Positions 44,046-52,731 of a stretch of DNA of 64,000 nt are shown here, one piece after another. The stretch is from positions 1,302,001 to 1,366,000 of the forward strand of contig CAVXRN010000006.1 of NCBI GenBank assembly GCA_963764205.1, written 5' to 3'. Each line of letters starts with the position of its first letter. The first letter of the stretch is position 1. Source of the stretch: Chersky-840 sp963764205 (GTDB lineage Bacteria > Actinomycetota > Acidimicrobiia > Acidimicrobiales > UBA8190). A program made the translations under genes and the position numbers. Below the pieces are notes generated by a model that was not told where the DNA came from, ran no database searches, and saw only the letters and a list, made by a program, of their open reading frames with translations.

Positions 44046-44322
44046 ACCAAACGGTTTCGGTAGCCACCGGGGGCTCGTGTCCTTGGCCCGTTGCACACGA
44101 TGGCACGCGAGCGTGCGTCTGGTGGCAATCTCGCGCTAGCTGATCATCTACCGTGAGGGCTCTCGGCCGTCTTGGCGTGCGCACACCGGCCGTTTGTTTG
44201 GGCAATCGGCTTGCTTCGGAAAGCGCTTGCGCAAAAGGAACTCGCCCTGGGCGTTCGTGCTTTGATATCAACCCGAAGACATCAAGGAGGTTCGCCACGG
44301 CCGGGAAGACGGGAAACCCGTA
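43960..44322. other. Intergenic region between nrdJ and the efflux island; no intact gene
   Basis: About 360 bases, less GC-rich than the flanks. Apart from the possible P-loop fragment near its left end, it holds GAAAGCGCTT (44219-44228), which resembles the core of a LacI-family operator, and a Shine-Dalgarno AAGGAGG about 40 bases before the ABC gene. No tRNA, hairpin terminator or insertion sequence was seen. It marks the left edge of a block with a different base composition. Confidence 0.55.
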
Positions 44323-45222
44323 GTGGCCAGCCTGTTGGAACTCGACGGCCTGAGCCGCCGGTTCGGCACAGTGACCGCCCTCGATGACCTGAGTTTCTCG
44401 GTCCCCTCGGGCCAGGTCGTAGGGTTCCTCGGTCCGAACGGCGCCGGCAAGACCACCACGATGCGGGCAATCTTCGGCCTGACCGACCTTGACGCCGGGT
44501 CGGTGCGGTGGAATGGCGTGCCGGTCGGAGCCACCCAACGCCGCCGCTTCGGCTACATGCCAGAGGAGCGCGGTCTGTACCCAAACATGCTCGTAGCAGA
44601 AGAGCTCGAGTACCTCGGCCGGTTGCACGGCATGGACACGCGCAGTGCCGGTGCTGCCACCAAAACGTGGCTGGAGCGCTTGGACGTGGCCGACCGCTCC
44701 ACTAGCAAGATCGAGACCCTGTCACACGGCAACCAGCAGCGTGTGCAGCTGGCGGCAGCCCTGGTGCACGACCCCGAGGTGCTGGTGCTGGACGAGCCGC
44801 TTTCGGGACTCGACCCGACGGGCATCGACGCCATCGGCGAGGTGCTCGTCGAGCAGGCCCGAGCCGGACGATGCGTGCTGTTCTCGAGTCACCAGCTCGA
44901 CCTGGTCGAGGACCTGTGCGAGTCGGTGGCCATCATCGACCGTGGTCGGCTTGTGGCAAGGGGGACCGTCGACGAGTTGGCAACGAGCGGCGCGCGGCGC
45001 CTCAGTGTCCGGGTCGAGGGAGACCGCCAGGGGGCTTGGGTACAGGGGCTCCCCGGCGTGACCGTGTCGGAGATGGACGGGGGCGAAGTGCGCCTCGTCC
45101 TCGACGATTCCACCGACAGCGACGTCGTACTGGATGCGGCGCGCGCCGCTGGGCGCGTCACGGAATTCGACTTTGGACGCCGCCGCCTGTCCGAGGTGTT
45201 CAGGGAGGCGTTGCACCGGTGA
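44323..45222 (+). CDS. ABC transporter ATP-binding protein (NatA-like)
   Basis: The 299-residue ATPase has Walker A (GFLGPNGAGKTTTMRAIFGL), a Q-loop region (FGYMPEERGLYPNMLVAEEL), the signature LSHGNQQRVQLAAALVHDPE, Walker B (VLVLDEPLSGLDPTGID) and the H-loop (CVLFSSHQLDLVEDLCESVA). The LSHGNQQ signature and PEERGLY are typical of NatA-type exporters. It overlaps the permease gene by GTGA. Together they should form a sodium/drug exporter, consistent with the two MFS pumps downstream. GTG 44323 is the start. Confidence 0.93.
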   Translation: MASLLELDGLSRRFGTVTALDDLSFSVPSGQVVGFLGPNGAGKTTTMRAIFGLTDLDAGSVRWNGVPVGATQRRRFGYMPEERGLYPNMLVAEELEYLGRLHGMDTRSAGAATKTWLERLDVADRSTSKIETLSHGNQQRVQLAAALVHDPEVLVLDEPLSGLDPTGIDAIGEVLVEQARAGRCVLFSSHQLDLVEDLCESVAIIDRGRLVARGTVDELATSGARRLSVRVEGDRQGAWVQGLPGVTVSEMDGGEVRLVLDDSTDSDVVLDAARAAGRVTEFDFGRRRLSEVFREALHR

Positions 45223-46475
45223 AGGCTGTTCGATCGTCACAACTCGGGGAACTTACGCGCCGACTACGCGACAAGCGGCTCCTCGGAGACACCGGCCTTG
45301 TGGCCGAGCGCGAGATCCGAGAGCGGATGCGGGGCCGCGTGTTCCGAGTGGTCACCCTCATCCTCTTCGCCGTGGTCGCCGCGGCCGTGGTCATTCCCAC
45401 CATCCACACTTCCACCACGACGCGCCAAAAAGTGGGGGTCGTCGCCGGTTCGCCGGCTGTCGACGAAGAGCTGCACAAGCTGGCGACAACCGTGGGAGTG
45501 CCCCTCGAGCTGGTACGCGAGCCTGATCTGCGCTCCGCCCGCGCTGCGTTGAGCGCCGGCTACCTCGACATGGTGGTGGACGGGAGCGGGGCCATCCTCG
45601 TACAAAATCCCATCTCGGACACCGACACGTCCGCCGCGGCCCGGTATGTGCGAGCCGTGGCTACCACCCTCGGAGCGCAGCAGGCCTTCGCCCAGGCCGG
45701 CCTGACGCCGCAGCAGGCGGCCGCGGTCCGCGAGGCCAAGCCGTGGCCGGTCGAGAGCGTCCATCGGGCCAAAGGCATCACCACGACCGAAGAGGCGACG
45801 GCGCTGATCGGGGTCATCCTCATATTCGTCATCCTCACCCAATACCTCTCCTGGATCTTGATGGGTGTCATGGAGGAGAAGGCGAGCCGCGTCATCGAGG
45901 TCCTTCTCGCCACGGTACGACCGGGCCAGCTGTTGGCGGGCAAGTTGGCCGGCATCGGAGCGGTGGCCCTGTTGCAAGCCGTGTCCCTGGTGGTGTTCGC
46001 GCTGGTACTGGCTGAGGTAGTCGGCGCGAACCTCGTGCACGGAGCAGCACCACTCGTGATGGCGGCAACACTCGTCTGGCTCGTCCTCGGGTATGCCTTC
46101 TACAGCTGGGTGTACGCCGCCGCCGGCTCCCTGGCCGAGCGCCAGGACCAGGTGCAGAGCATGGCGTTGCCGCTCAGTGCACCACTCATCTTCGGCTACA
46201 TCGTCTCGCTCATCGGAGTCAGCTCGGGCAGCGCCTCGCTTCTGGTCAAGGTGCTTGCCTACCTACCTCCCACTGCCCCCTTCGCCATGCCGACGTTGGT
46301 CGGGTTCGGTGAGGTCACGTGGTGGCAGTTTCTTTTCTCGGTGTTGGTGAGCATCGTGTGCACCGTGTTGGTGGCGCGGGTTGCGGCCCGCGTCTACCGC
46401 ACGGCGGTGCTCCGAACCGGCCGTCGGGTCCGGTTGCGTGAGCTGGTCCCGACCTTTGCCGTACGCAAGACATGA
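45219..46475 (+). CDS. ABC-2 type permease (NatB-like)
   Basis: The 418-residue permease has one N-terminal helix (RVVTLILFAVVAAAVVIPTI), a large external domain (about 65-195) and five to six helices after residue 200. The family signature LSWILMGVMEEKASRVIEVL is present. GTG 45219 overlaps the ATPase stop (GTGA); longer starts lie inside the ATPase gene and are rejected. It should pair with the preceding ATPase as an exporter of sodium, drugs or lipids. The gene ends 98 bases before the leader ORF of the MFS gene. Confidence 0.92.
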   Translation: MKAVRSSQLGELTRRLRDKRLLGDTGLVAEREIRERMRGRVFRVVTLILFAVVAAAVVIPTIHTSTTTRQKVGVVAGSPAVDEELHKLATTVGVPLELVREPDLRSARAALSAGYLDMVVDGSGAILVQNPISDTDTSAAARYVRAVATTLGAQQAFAQAGLTPQQAAAVREAKPWPVESVHRAKGITTTEEATALIGVILIFVILTQYLSWILMGVMEEKASRVIEVLLATVRPGQLLAGKLAGIGAVALLQAVSLVVFALVLAEVVGANLVHGAAPLVMAATLVWLVLGYAFYSWVYAAAGSLAERQDQVQSMALPLSAPLIFGYIVSLIGVSSGSASLLVKVLAYLPPTAPFAMPTLVGFGEVTWWQFLFSVLVSIVCTVLVARVAARVYRTAVLRTGRRVRLRELVPTFAVRKT

Positions 46476-46573
46476 CGGTGGCTGCCGCGAATTCTTCCTG
46501 ACCGGTTGGGTGTCCCGGGATGGTTCTCCGACGATGGGCGGAACCACCGGGTCACGGGAGCGAAGGAGCAAGA

Positions 46574-46627
46574 ATGGTCCTTCGGCCCTGGCGTGCGACT
46601 ACAGACTGTGGTCACGTGAATCCGTGA
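46574..46627 (+). CDS. Putative 17-codon leader peptide upstream of the MFS gene
   Basis: A short ORF, MVLRPWRATTDCGHVNP, begins at ATG 46574 after a perfect GAAGGAG (46562-46568) five bases upstream. Its TGA (46625-46627) overlaps the GTG start of the MFS transporter (46624) as GTGA. The stop and start lie in the right arm of a small hairpin. Leader ORFs of this kind control drug-resistance and efflux genes by translational coupling or attenuation; that role here is inference. Confidence 0.5.
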   Translation: MVLRPWRATTDCGHVNP

Positions 46628-46628
46628 C
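46611..46628 (+). promoter_or_regulatory. Hairpin covering the MFS start codon
   Basis: GTCACG (46611-46616) and CGTGAC (46623-46628) form a 6-bp stem with a TGAATC loop; two more pairs are possible past one bulged G. The GTG start of the transporter is inside the right arm, so a ribosome finishing the leader ORF would melt the stem. A second, larger stem (CCCGG-TGGTTC with GAACCA-CCGGG) lies upstream, near 46513-46552. Confidence 0.4.
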
Positions 46629-48276
46629 ACTGTTGACCCGTCCAGTGACAGTGCCGATCTCAGAACGCCATGGGCACCGATGGGCCGTGTTGGTGGTGTT
46701 GTGTGCCGCCGCGCTCATCGTCAATCTGGACAACACAATCCTGAACGTAGCCCTGCCCACTCTGGTGCGGGAGTTGCACGCCAGTTCTAGCGAACTGCAG
46801 TGGATCGTCGACTCCTATGCGATGGTCTTCGCGGGGCTGTTGCTCGTCGGCGGGAGTCTGGCCGATCGGTTTGGGCGCAAACGGCTCTTTCTCATCGGCT
46901 TGACCGTGTTCGCCATAGGGTCGATCGGCGCCGCGTTCTCGGGATCGGTGAATGTGTTGATCGTGTTTCGAGCCGTCATGGGGGCGGGCGCCGCACTCAC
47001 GATCCCTTCGTCACTGTCGATTGTCAACGACGTGTTCCGCGACCCGGGAGAGCGGGCTCGGGCGATCGGAGTGTGGGCCGGGACGATCGGGCTGGGCATC
47101 GCCATCGGTCCGATCGCCGGTGGCCTCTTGCTCGCCAAGTTCTGGTGGGGTTCGGTCTTTCTCGTCAACGTCCCGATTGTGATCGCCGCGCTCGTCGGCA
47201 CGCTGGTACTCGTGCCCGACTCGAAGAACCCGTCGGCACAGCGGCCCGACCCAGCTGGGGCGGTGCTCTCGGTGCTCGGTCTGGGTCTGCTGCTGTGGGC
47301 GATCATTGAGGGTCCGTCCCACGGATGGACGTCACGGACCGTGGTCGGAGCCGGACTGGCGAGCCTTGCCGCTCTCGGTGCCTTCGTCGCGTGGGAGGCC
47401 CATAGCAGTCACCCCATGTTGAAGCTGGCGTTCTTCCGTGATCGCCACTTCTCCGTGGCCGCCGCCGGCGAGTGCCTAGGGGTATTCGGGCTCATGGGGG
47501 CGCTGTTCGTGCAAACGCAGTTCTTGCAATTCGATCTCGGGTATTCTCCGCTGCAAGCAGGGCTGCGCATCCTTCCCTTGGCCGTCGTGCTCGTTGTCAG
47601 CGCTGCGCTGGCACCGGTCGTCGCCCGGGTCACCGGGATCAAGTTCGTCGCCACCGCCGGTCTGGCGGCAGTGGCAGCTGGTTTATGGCAGATATCGACG
47701 ACTTCCACGGTCGCCACGACGTACGTGGATATCGTGCCCGGCCTGTTGCTGCTCGGCGTCGGGGCCGGTCTTCTGTTGCCCACGGCCACGAACTCCCTGG
47801 TGGGATCGGTTCCGCAGGGTGACTCCGGGGTCGGATCGGCGACCAACGCCGTGGCCCTCCAGGTTGGCGGTGCGCTCGGCGTCGCCGTGGTCGGAAGCGT
47901 GCTGTCGACGCGCTACCAGGATCACATGTCCACCGCACTTGCCGGCAGGGACGTGCCGACCGCTGCCACACATGCCATCCTCGGCTCCCTCGGCGGCGCT
48001 CTTACAGTGGCGCGTGGTGTTGGTGGTGTCACCGGCACCCTTCTGGAGCACGCGGCGCGACGTGCATTCATGAGCGGCGTGCAGGTGTCGTTTGCAGTGG
48101 GTGCCATCGTCGCTCTTGGCGGTGCCCTCCTCGTGTTGGCTGGACTGCCATCACGCCCCTCGCCGACGTCACCGGATCTCGATAGGGACTCCAGTACGAC
48201 GCCCGTGGTTGGGGTACCTGCTCATCCAGACGCTTTGCGTTTCGCCCTCGATCCTGCCGTGCGCGATGTCTCCTGA
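46624..48276 (+). CDS. MFS transporter, DHA2 (14-TM, EmrB/QacA) family
   Basis: The 550-residue drug:proton antiporter has the DHA2 signatures LIVNLDNTILNVALPTLVRE in helix 1, the loop 2-3 motif A GGSLADRFGRKRLFLIG and motif C-like GAALTIPSSLSIVNDVF. About 14 hydrophobic helices can be counted. The GTG at 46624 overlaps the stop of a leader ORF; GTGs at 46645 and 46651 are alternatives. It overlaps the next MFS gene by 11 bp. With the ABC exporter upstream it forms an efflux island whose codons are richer in A and T than its neighbours. Confidence 0.9.
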   Translation: MTLLTRPVTVPISERHGHRWAVLVVLCAAALIVNLDNTILNVALPTLVRELHASSSELQWIVDSYAMVFAGLLLVGGSLADRFGRKRLFLIGLTVFAIGSIGAAFSGSVNVLIVFRAVMGAGAALTIPSSLSIVNDVFRDPGERARAIGVWAGTIGLGIAIGPIAGGLLLAKFWWGSVFLVNVPIVIAALVGTLVLVPDSKNPSAQRPDPAGAVLSVLGLGLLLWAIIEGPSHGWTSRTVVGAGLASLAALGAFVAWEAHSSHPMLKLAFFRDRHFSVAAAGECLGVFGLMGALFVQTQFLQFDLGYSPLQAGLRILPLAVVLVVSAALAPVVARVTGIKFVATAGLAAVAAGLWQISTTSTVATTYVDIVPGLLLLGVGAGLLLPTATNSLVGSVPQGDSGVGSATNAVALQVGGALGVAVVGSVLSTRYQDHMSTALAGRDVPTAATHAILGSLGGALTVARGVGGVTGTLLEHAARRAFMSGVQVSFAVGAIVALGGALLVLAGLPSRPSPTSPDLDRDSSTTPVVGVPAHPDALRFALDPAVRDVS

Positions 48277-49903
48277 TCCCGACAGCGATGTGCATTTGTC
48301 TGGCTTCGACGATTCGCCAGGACCTATCGCAGCGCTCAGGAGTCGGAGATGGTGGGCCCTCGCCGCTCTGGGCCTAGCCGTCTTGGCGGTGGGGGTGGAC
48401 GGTACCGTGCTCAGCGTTGCCTTACCCACGCTGTCCAGGGCGCTGCACGCATCGGAATCCGACCTCCAATGGTTCTCGTCGGGATACTTCCTCGTCCTGG
48501 CTGCCGCGATGCTCCCGGCTGGACTTCTGGGCGATCGTTACGGCCGCAAAAAGGTCCTGCTCGTCTCCTCGGCACTCTTCGGGGTCGGATCCGCGGCGTG
48601 TGCGTATTCGACGTCGGTGGGGCAGTTCATGGTCGCCCGGGTGCTGATCGGGCTCGCCGGCGCAGGGCTGATCGTCATGACGTTCTCCGTCCTCACGGTG
48701 CTGTTCAGCAAAGAGGAGCGACCCAAAGCCGTGGGCATCATGGCGGGGGCCACCTTCGTAGCCTTCCCCGTCGGCCCCATCCTCGGCGGTTGGTTGCTCA
48801 CCAACTACTGGTGGGGCTGGGTCTTCCTGATCAACGTGCCCGTCGTTGTCGTCGCCCTGGCGGCCGTGGTCGCCCTGGTGCCGGAGTCACGCGCCTCGAA
48901 GCCTCCGGGCCTTGACCTCGTCGGTGTGGCGGCCTCGGCCGCCGGGCTGGTGATCTTGACGTACGGCCTGATCAAGGCGGGACAGGAAGGTTGGAGCAAT
49001 GTCTACGCCTTGGCCATGATTGTTGGCGGCGTGGCTCTGTTGGTGGGTTTCTTCGTCTGGGAGCGCCGATTGACGCGCCGGCCGGGTGGTCAACCGCTGC
49101 TCGACCTCACGTTGTTTGCGTCCGCTTCGTTCACCTGGGGGGTGATCCTCGCCATGCTCCCGATCCTCGCCATGCTGGGCATCTTGTTCACCATGCCGCA
49201 GTACTTCCAAGGCGTGCTGAACACGAATGCCATGGGCTCGGGCCTGAGACTCCTCCCCCTCGTCGCCGGGCTCATCGTCGGAGCTGTTCCTGCCGCCCGA
49301 GTTGTCCAATTGGTGGGCGCAAAGGTCGCCGTTGCCAGCGGCTTCGGTCTGCTCGCTTTTGGCCTGTTCCTCGGATCGACGATGAGCATCGGCTCGAGCG
49401 GGCTCTTCGTGGCGATGTGGATGGCGGTCGCCGGCTTGGGGACGGGGCTCGCCATGGCCACCGCCATGTCAGCGGCGCTGGTTGAACTGTCGCAGGAGAA
49501 GAGCGGTGTCGGCTCAGGGGTGATGCAGGCGGTGAACAAGACCGGAGCACCGCTGGGAATCGCCATTCTCGGAAGCGTGCTGAGCGCCGGCTATCTCGCC
49601 CGGCTCCACCTCTCGGGTCTTCCCGCGGCCGCAGCGGCAGCTGTTCGCCAGAGCGTCTTCGGCGGAGTGGCGGTCGCCCAGAAGATCCACTCACCTGCGC
49701 TACAGGCGTCTGTCCAGAAGGCATTCGTGCATGGCATGGACCTGGCGCTTCTGGTGTCAGCGGGATTCGGCGTGGTTGGCATCCTTCTCACCGTGATCTT
49801 CCTGCCAGCTTCGAACGTCTCGACCATATCCGTGCAACCGGGCACGAGTGAGAAAGGTGCGACTGTCGACTCAGGACAGGGGGCCACCGGTCAAGCTGCG
49901 TGA
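48266..49903 (+). CDS. MFS transporter, DHA2 (14-TM) family, second copy
   Basis: The 545-residue protein is a diverged paralogue of the preceding pump: LAVGVDGTVLSVALPTLSRA (helix 1), AGLLGDRYGRKKVLLVSS (motif A), GAGLIVMTFSVLTVLFSKEE (helix 5 region), and GSGVMQAVNKTGAPLGIAIL in the C-terminal half. ATG 48266 overlaps the upstream stop by 11 bases, so translation is coupled. Two adjacent DHA2 pumps could work separately or as a pair with split specificity. Substrates are unknown. The C-terminal tail (GTSEKGATVDSGQGA) is hydrophilic. Confidence 0.92.
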   Translation: MSPDPDSDVHLSGFDDSPGPIAALRSRRWWALAALGLAVLAVGVDGTVLSVALPTLSRALHASESDLQWFSSGYFLVLAAAMLPAGLLGDRYGRKKVLLVSSALFGVGSAACAYSTSVGQFMVARVLIGLAGAGLIVMTFSVLTVLFSKEERPKAVGIMAGATFVAFPVGPILGGWLLTNYWWGWVFLINVPVVVVALAAVVALVPESRASKPPGLDLVGVAASAAGLVILTYGLIKAGQEGWSNVYALAMIVGGVALLVGFFVWERRLTRRPGGQPLLDLTLFASASFTWGVILAMLPILAMLGILFTMPQYFQGVLNTNAMGSGLRLLPLVAGLIVGAVPAARVVQLVGAKVAVASGFGLLAFGLFLGSTMSIGSSGLFVAMWMAVAGLGTGLAMATAMSAALVELSQEKSGVGSGVMQAVNKTGAPLGIAILGSVLSAGYLARLHLSGLPAAAAAAVRQSVFGGVAVAQKIHSPALQASVQKAFVHGMDLALLVSAGFGVVGILLTVIFLPASNVSTISVQPGTSEKGATVDSGQGATGQAA

Positions 49904-50031
49904 AGAAAGCAAGAACGATTTGGGAGCGCAACCCCGAAGGTCGTGTGTATCCGCATGGTCCGGGTCAAATGCGAATATCGGTCCTCTCGGCGTGAACGGC
50001 CCGGCTGGATTCGCCTGTTCGACATCGTTCG

Positions 50032-50427
50032 CTACGTCGCGTGCCGGCCCTTGCGCAATGAGGCCTGGAGCCCGGCGAGGTCGAAGTACTCACGCCATGC
50101 CTTGACCCGACCCTCCTCGATCTCGAACACGGCGCAGATCGGGAGTGTGACCTCGGTTCCCTCGACGGTGATCGTGTCCGTCCGTTCGTTCATCACCACG
50201 TCGCCGGTGACGACCTGATTCCGGATCTCCAGGCGGCCGGGCGGGATGTCCTCGAACGTCTCGACCCAGGCCGTCAAGGCCGCCTTGCCCGCGATCGGGC
50301 GCAAGGGTATGGCGTGGTACACGGCGTCATCGGTGAGGTTGTCGACGATGAAGCGGGTGTCCCTCCGCTCCCACGCCGACAGCATGGCTCGGACGAGCTC
50401 GTCGTTGGCAGACGCCGATCCCACCAT
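50032..50427 (-). CDS. Limonene-1,2-epoxide hydrolase-like / SnoaL-fold protein
   Basis: The 131-residue cone-shaped alpha+beta protein resembles limonene-1,2-epoxide hydrolase (EphG type): AMLSAWERRDTRFIVDNLTD, AVYHAIPLRPIAGKAALTAW, VVMNERTDTITVEG and FEIEEGRVKAWREYFDLAG. The LEH catalytic Asp-Arg-Asp set may be represented by Arg and Asp in NERTD and Asp in REYFD. It would open an epoxide, fitting the P450 encoded just upstream on the same strand. A heptanucleotide tandem repeat (50480-50528) separates them. Confidence 0.82.
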   Translation of the reverse strand: MVGSASANDELVRAMLSAWERRDTRFIVDNLTDDAVYHAIPLRPIAGKAALTAWVETFEDIPPGRLEIRNQVVTGDVVMNERTDTITVEGTEVTLPICAVFEIEEGRVKAWREYFDLAGLQASLRKGRHAT

Positions 50428-50479
50428 GGGGCTCCCCTTGTTGATGCCCGCCCGGGCCTAGGACACGGCGGTCCTGCCC

Positions 50480-50528
50480 GGTGGACGGTGGACGGTGGAC
50501 GGTGGACGGTGGACGGTGGACGGTGGAC
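50480..50528. repeat. Seven perfect tandem copies of the heptamer GGTGGAC
   Basis: GGTGGAC occurs seven times without interruption, between the P450 stop (50559) and the start of the epoxide-hydrolase-like gene (50427), in the latter's upstream region. Such short perfect repeats are prone to slippage and can change promoter spacing. Out-of-frame copies also make an ORF reading DGGRWTV, which is an artefact. Confidence 0.9.
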
Positions 50529-50558
50529 CCACCGTACCGGGTCGGCCCTCACGTACTC

Positions 50559-51758
50559 CTAGTCGCCGGTCCGGATGGGGAGGTAGTCGAAGCGCCGGGT
50601 GAAGGGCCCCGGTGCGTAGCGCCCGGCGTCGACATCAACCACGTAGTCGGGGACCGCCCGCAGCAGCTCCTCGATGACCAGGCGTCCCTCCAACCGTGCC
50701 GCCGCGGCCCCGAGGCAGTGATGGGGTCCGGAGCTGAAGGCCAGCGTTCGCGTCGGGACCCGGGTGACGTCGAGCTCCCCGGCGTCGAGCCCGAATTCCC
50801 GCGAGTCGCGGTTGGCCGAAGCGAACAGGAGATGGACCTTGGTCCCGGCCGGGACCGTGACCCGCCCGTCGGGAGGCCCCATCGCCACCTCCGTCGTGGT
50901 CGTGCGGGACAGGCCCTGGACCGGAGACAGGAACCGCAACAGCTCTTCGACCGCGACCGGAATCCGGCTGGGATCGGTGGCGAGGAGCCGACGTTGCCCG
51001 GGGTGCTGGCTGAGCAGCGCGGCGGTACCGCCGATGAGCCCCGAAGCGGTGTCGTTCCCGCCTGCGATCATGACGAAACAGAACCCCAGGATCTCTTCGA
51101 TCGTGACGGCGCGACCGTCGATCTCGGACCCCAGCAGCACCGAGATCATGTCGGATTCCGGACGCTGCTTCTTCGCCGACGCCAATTGGGTGAAGTACCC
51201 GTAGAGCTCGCCCACCGCCCGGCCGGCCGAGAGCACGTTGCCGCTGGCGTTGGCCGACACGATGGCGCTGCTCCAGGCACCGAACGTCGATCGGTCGCTT
51301 TCGGGCACGCCGAGGTAGTCGGCCACGACGAACGACGGCACGAGGGAGGCGACCTCGGCCACGAAGTCAGCCTCACCCATCTCCACCACCCGATCGATGC
51401 ACGAACGGGTGAAGGCGCGCACGGCGCGCTCGCGTTCGGCCACCGCCCGCGGCGTGAACATGGCGTTGACCAATCGCCGGTAGAGGGTGTGGCGGGGCCG
51501 GTCCATCATGACCAGTGTGGGCATGAGCCCGAGCTTGGTGATCTCGTCCTCCTCGAAGGTGAGGCCCTGGGCGGAGGAGAACGTCTCGGTGTCGCACGTG
51601 GCGGCCATGACGTCGGCGAAACGTGACAGGACCCAGAAGCCGCGCTCCTGCACTCGGTGGACGGGGTCCTCGTCTCGCAGCCGCTCGTAGGTGGGGTACG
51701 GGTCGCGCCACAGCTCGGGGTCGAGCGGGTCATACGAGACGGTCGGGGACGTCGTCAT
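50559..51758 (-). CDS. Cytochrome P450 (second)
   Basis: This 399-residue soluble P450 has the I-helix MIAGGNDTASGLIGGTAALL (an AGGNDT variant of AGxxT), the K-helix VAVEELLRFLSPVQGLSRTT (ExxR), and the heme loop LAFSSGPHHCLGAAAARLEG with the ligand Cys348. MMDRPRHTLYRRLVNAMFTP and FASANRDSREF are also typical. ATG 51758 starts at MTTSPTVSYDPLDPELWRDP. The frame is open upstream into the neighbouring gene, giving an apparent 712-residue fusion, but that is a frameshift effect. It is followed by an epoxide-hydrolase-like gene. Confidence 0.93.
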   Translation of the reverse strand: MTTSPTVSYDPLDPELWRDPYPTYERLRDEDPVHRVQERGFWVLSRFADVMAATCDTETFSSAQGLTFEEDEITKLGLMPTLVMMDRPRHTLYRRLVNAMFTPRAVAERERAVRAFTRSCIDRVVEMGEADFVAEVASLVPSFVVADYLGVPESDRSTFGAWSSAIVSANASGNVLSAGRAVGELYGYFTQLASAKKQRPESDMISVLLGSEIDGRAVTIEEILGFCFVMIAGGNDTASGLIGGTAALLSQHPGQRRLLATDPSRIPVAVEELLRFLSPVQGLSRTTTTEVAMGPPDGRVTVPAGTKVHLLFASANRDSREFGLDAGELDVTRVPTRTLAFSSGPHHCLGAAAARLEGRLVIEELLRAVPDYVVDVDAGRYAPGPFTRRFDYLPIRTGD

Positions 51759-51790
51759 GCGCACGGGGCTCCTGGTTCGACTCGGGTCCG

Positions 51791-52679
51791 CTATCGGAGG
51801 CGACGCAGCGTGCCCGGTGGACTCTGGGGCACGGCCTCGGGATGCAGGGCCGACGCCAGGATCTCGACCCCGTCGACCAGCCGGGGGCCCGGACGCGAGA
51901 AATACGAGCTGGCGTCGACGGCAAAGAACGACAGCGTCGGAGAGCTCGGCCCGCTCGAGGAGCGCTTTGGCCTCGTCCACCGCTCCCTCGAGGTCGTACC
52001 CGCACGGCATGAACACCACGACGTCGGGCGCGGCGGTGACGATCTCGTCCCACGCCACGCGCACCGACGGCGTGCCCCGGCAGCCGAGCACCGGGTCGCC
52101 CCCGGCGATGTCGATCATCTCGGACACCCAATGGCCGCCGTTGAAGGGCGGGTCGGACCACTCCAGAGCAAAGGTCCGGGGCCGCGCCATCCCGGCCACT
52201 GCCCCGGAAACGGCGTCGAGTCGGGCGCGCAGGTCGTCGACGAGCGTCTGTGCTCGTCGCTCGGTGCTGGTCACGGCACCGACGTGGAGGATGCAGTCGA
52301 GGACGTCTCCCAGTGAGCTCGGGTCCATCGACACGACCTCGGCCCGACACCCTAGGAGCTCGAGCGCGTCGTTGACGTGCCCCGAGGGCACGGCGCATAC
52401 CGCGCAGAGGTCCTGGGTCAGCACGAGATCGGGACGGAGCTCCCGGACCGCCTCGTTGTCGAGCCGGTAGATGGGCTCGCCGCCGTCGATGCTGGCGCTG
52501 ACCAGCCGGTCCACCTCGGCCGGCTCGGCCGCAGGTGGCAGCGCCGAGAACGACACCGACCGCTTGTCCCGGGCGGCGGGGGGCCAGTCGCACTCGTGGG
52601 TGACGCCCACGAGGTCCTCCTCGAGGCCCAGGGCGTAGACGATCTCGGTGGCCGACGGCAACAGCGACAGGATGCGCAT
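51791..52679 (-). CDS. Corrinoid/cobalamin-binding substrate-binding-type protein without signal peptide (one-base frameshift)
   Basis: This helical-backbone metal-receptor protein is of the BtuF-like type: MRILSLLPSATEIVYALGLE, GVTHECDWPP, YRLDNEAVRELRPDLVLTQD, CAVCAVPSGHV, ALEWSDPPFNGGHWVSEM and AAPDVVVFMPCGYDLE. It has no signal peptide, as in the cytoplasmic cobalamin-binding orphans. Near 51930 the frame is lost; the next frame continues with FAVDASSYFSRPGPRLVDG and VEILASALHPEAVPQ to a TAG at 51793-51791. Deleting one base gives 295 residues. Possible links to B12 use (NrdJ is B12-dependent) are inference. ATG 52679 is the likely start. Confidence 0.82.
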
Positions 52680-52731
52680 GACCCGATCGTGACTCACCCG
52701 GGGCGCCGGCGCTAGTGGGCGGATCGCCGGA

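Noticed and set aside
50480..50528. CRISPR array
   Set aside because: The units are 7 bp and contiguous with no spacers, and no cas gene is present; none of the other tandem repeats has spacers either.
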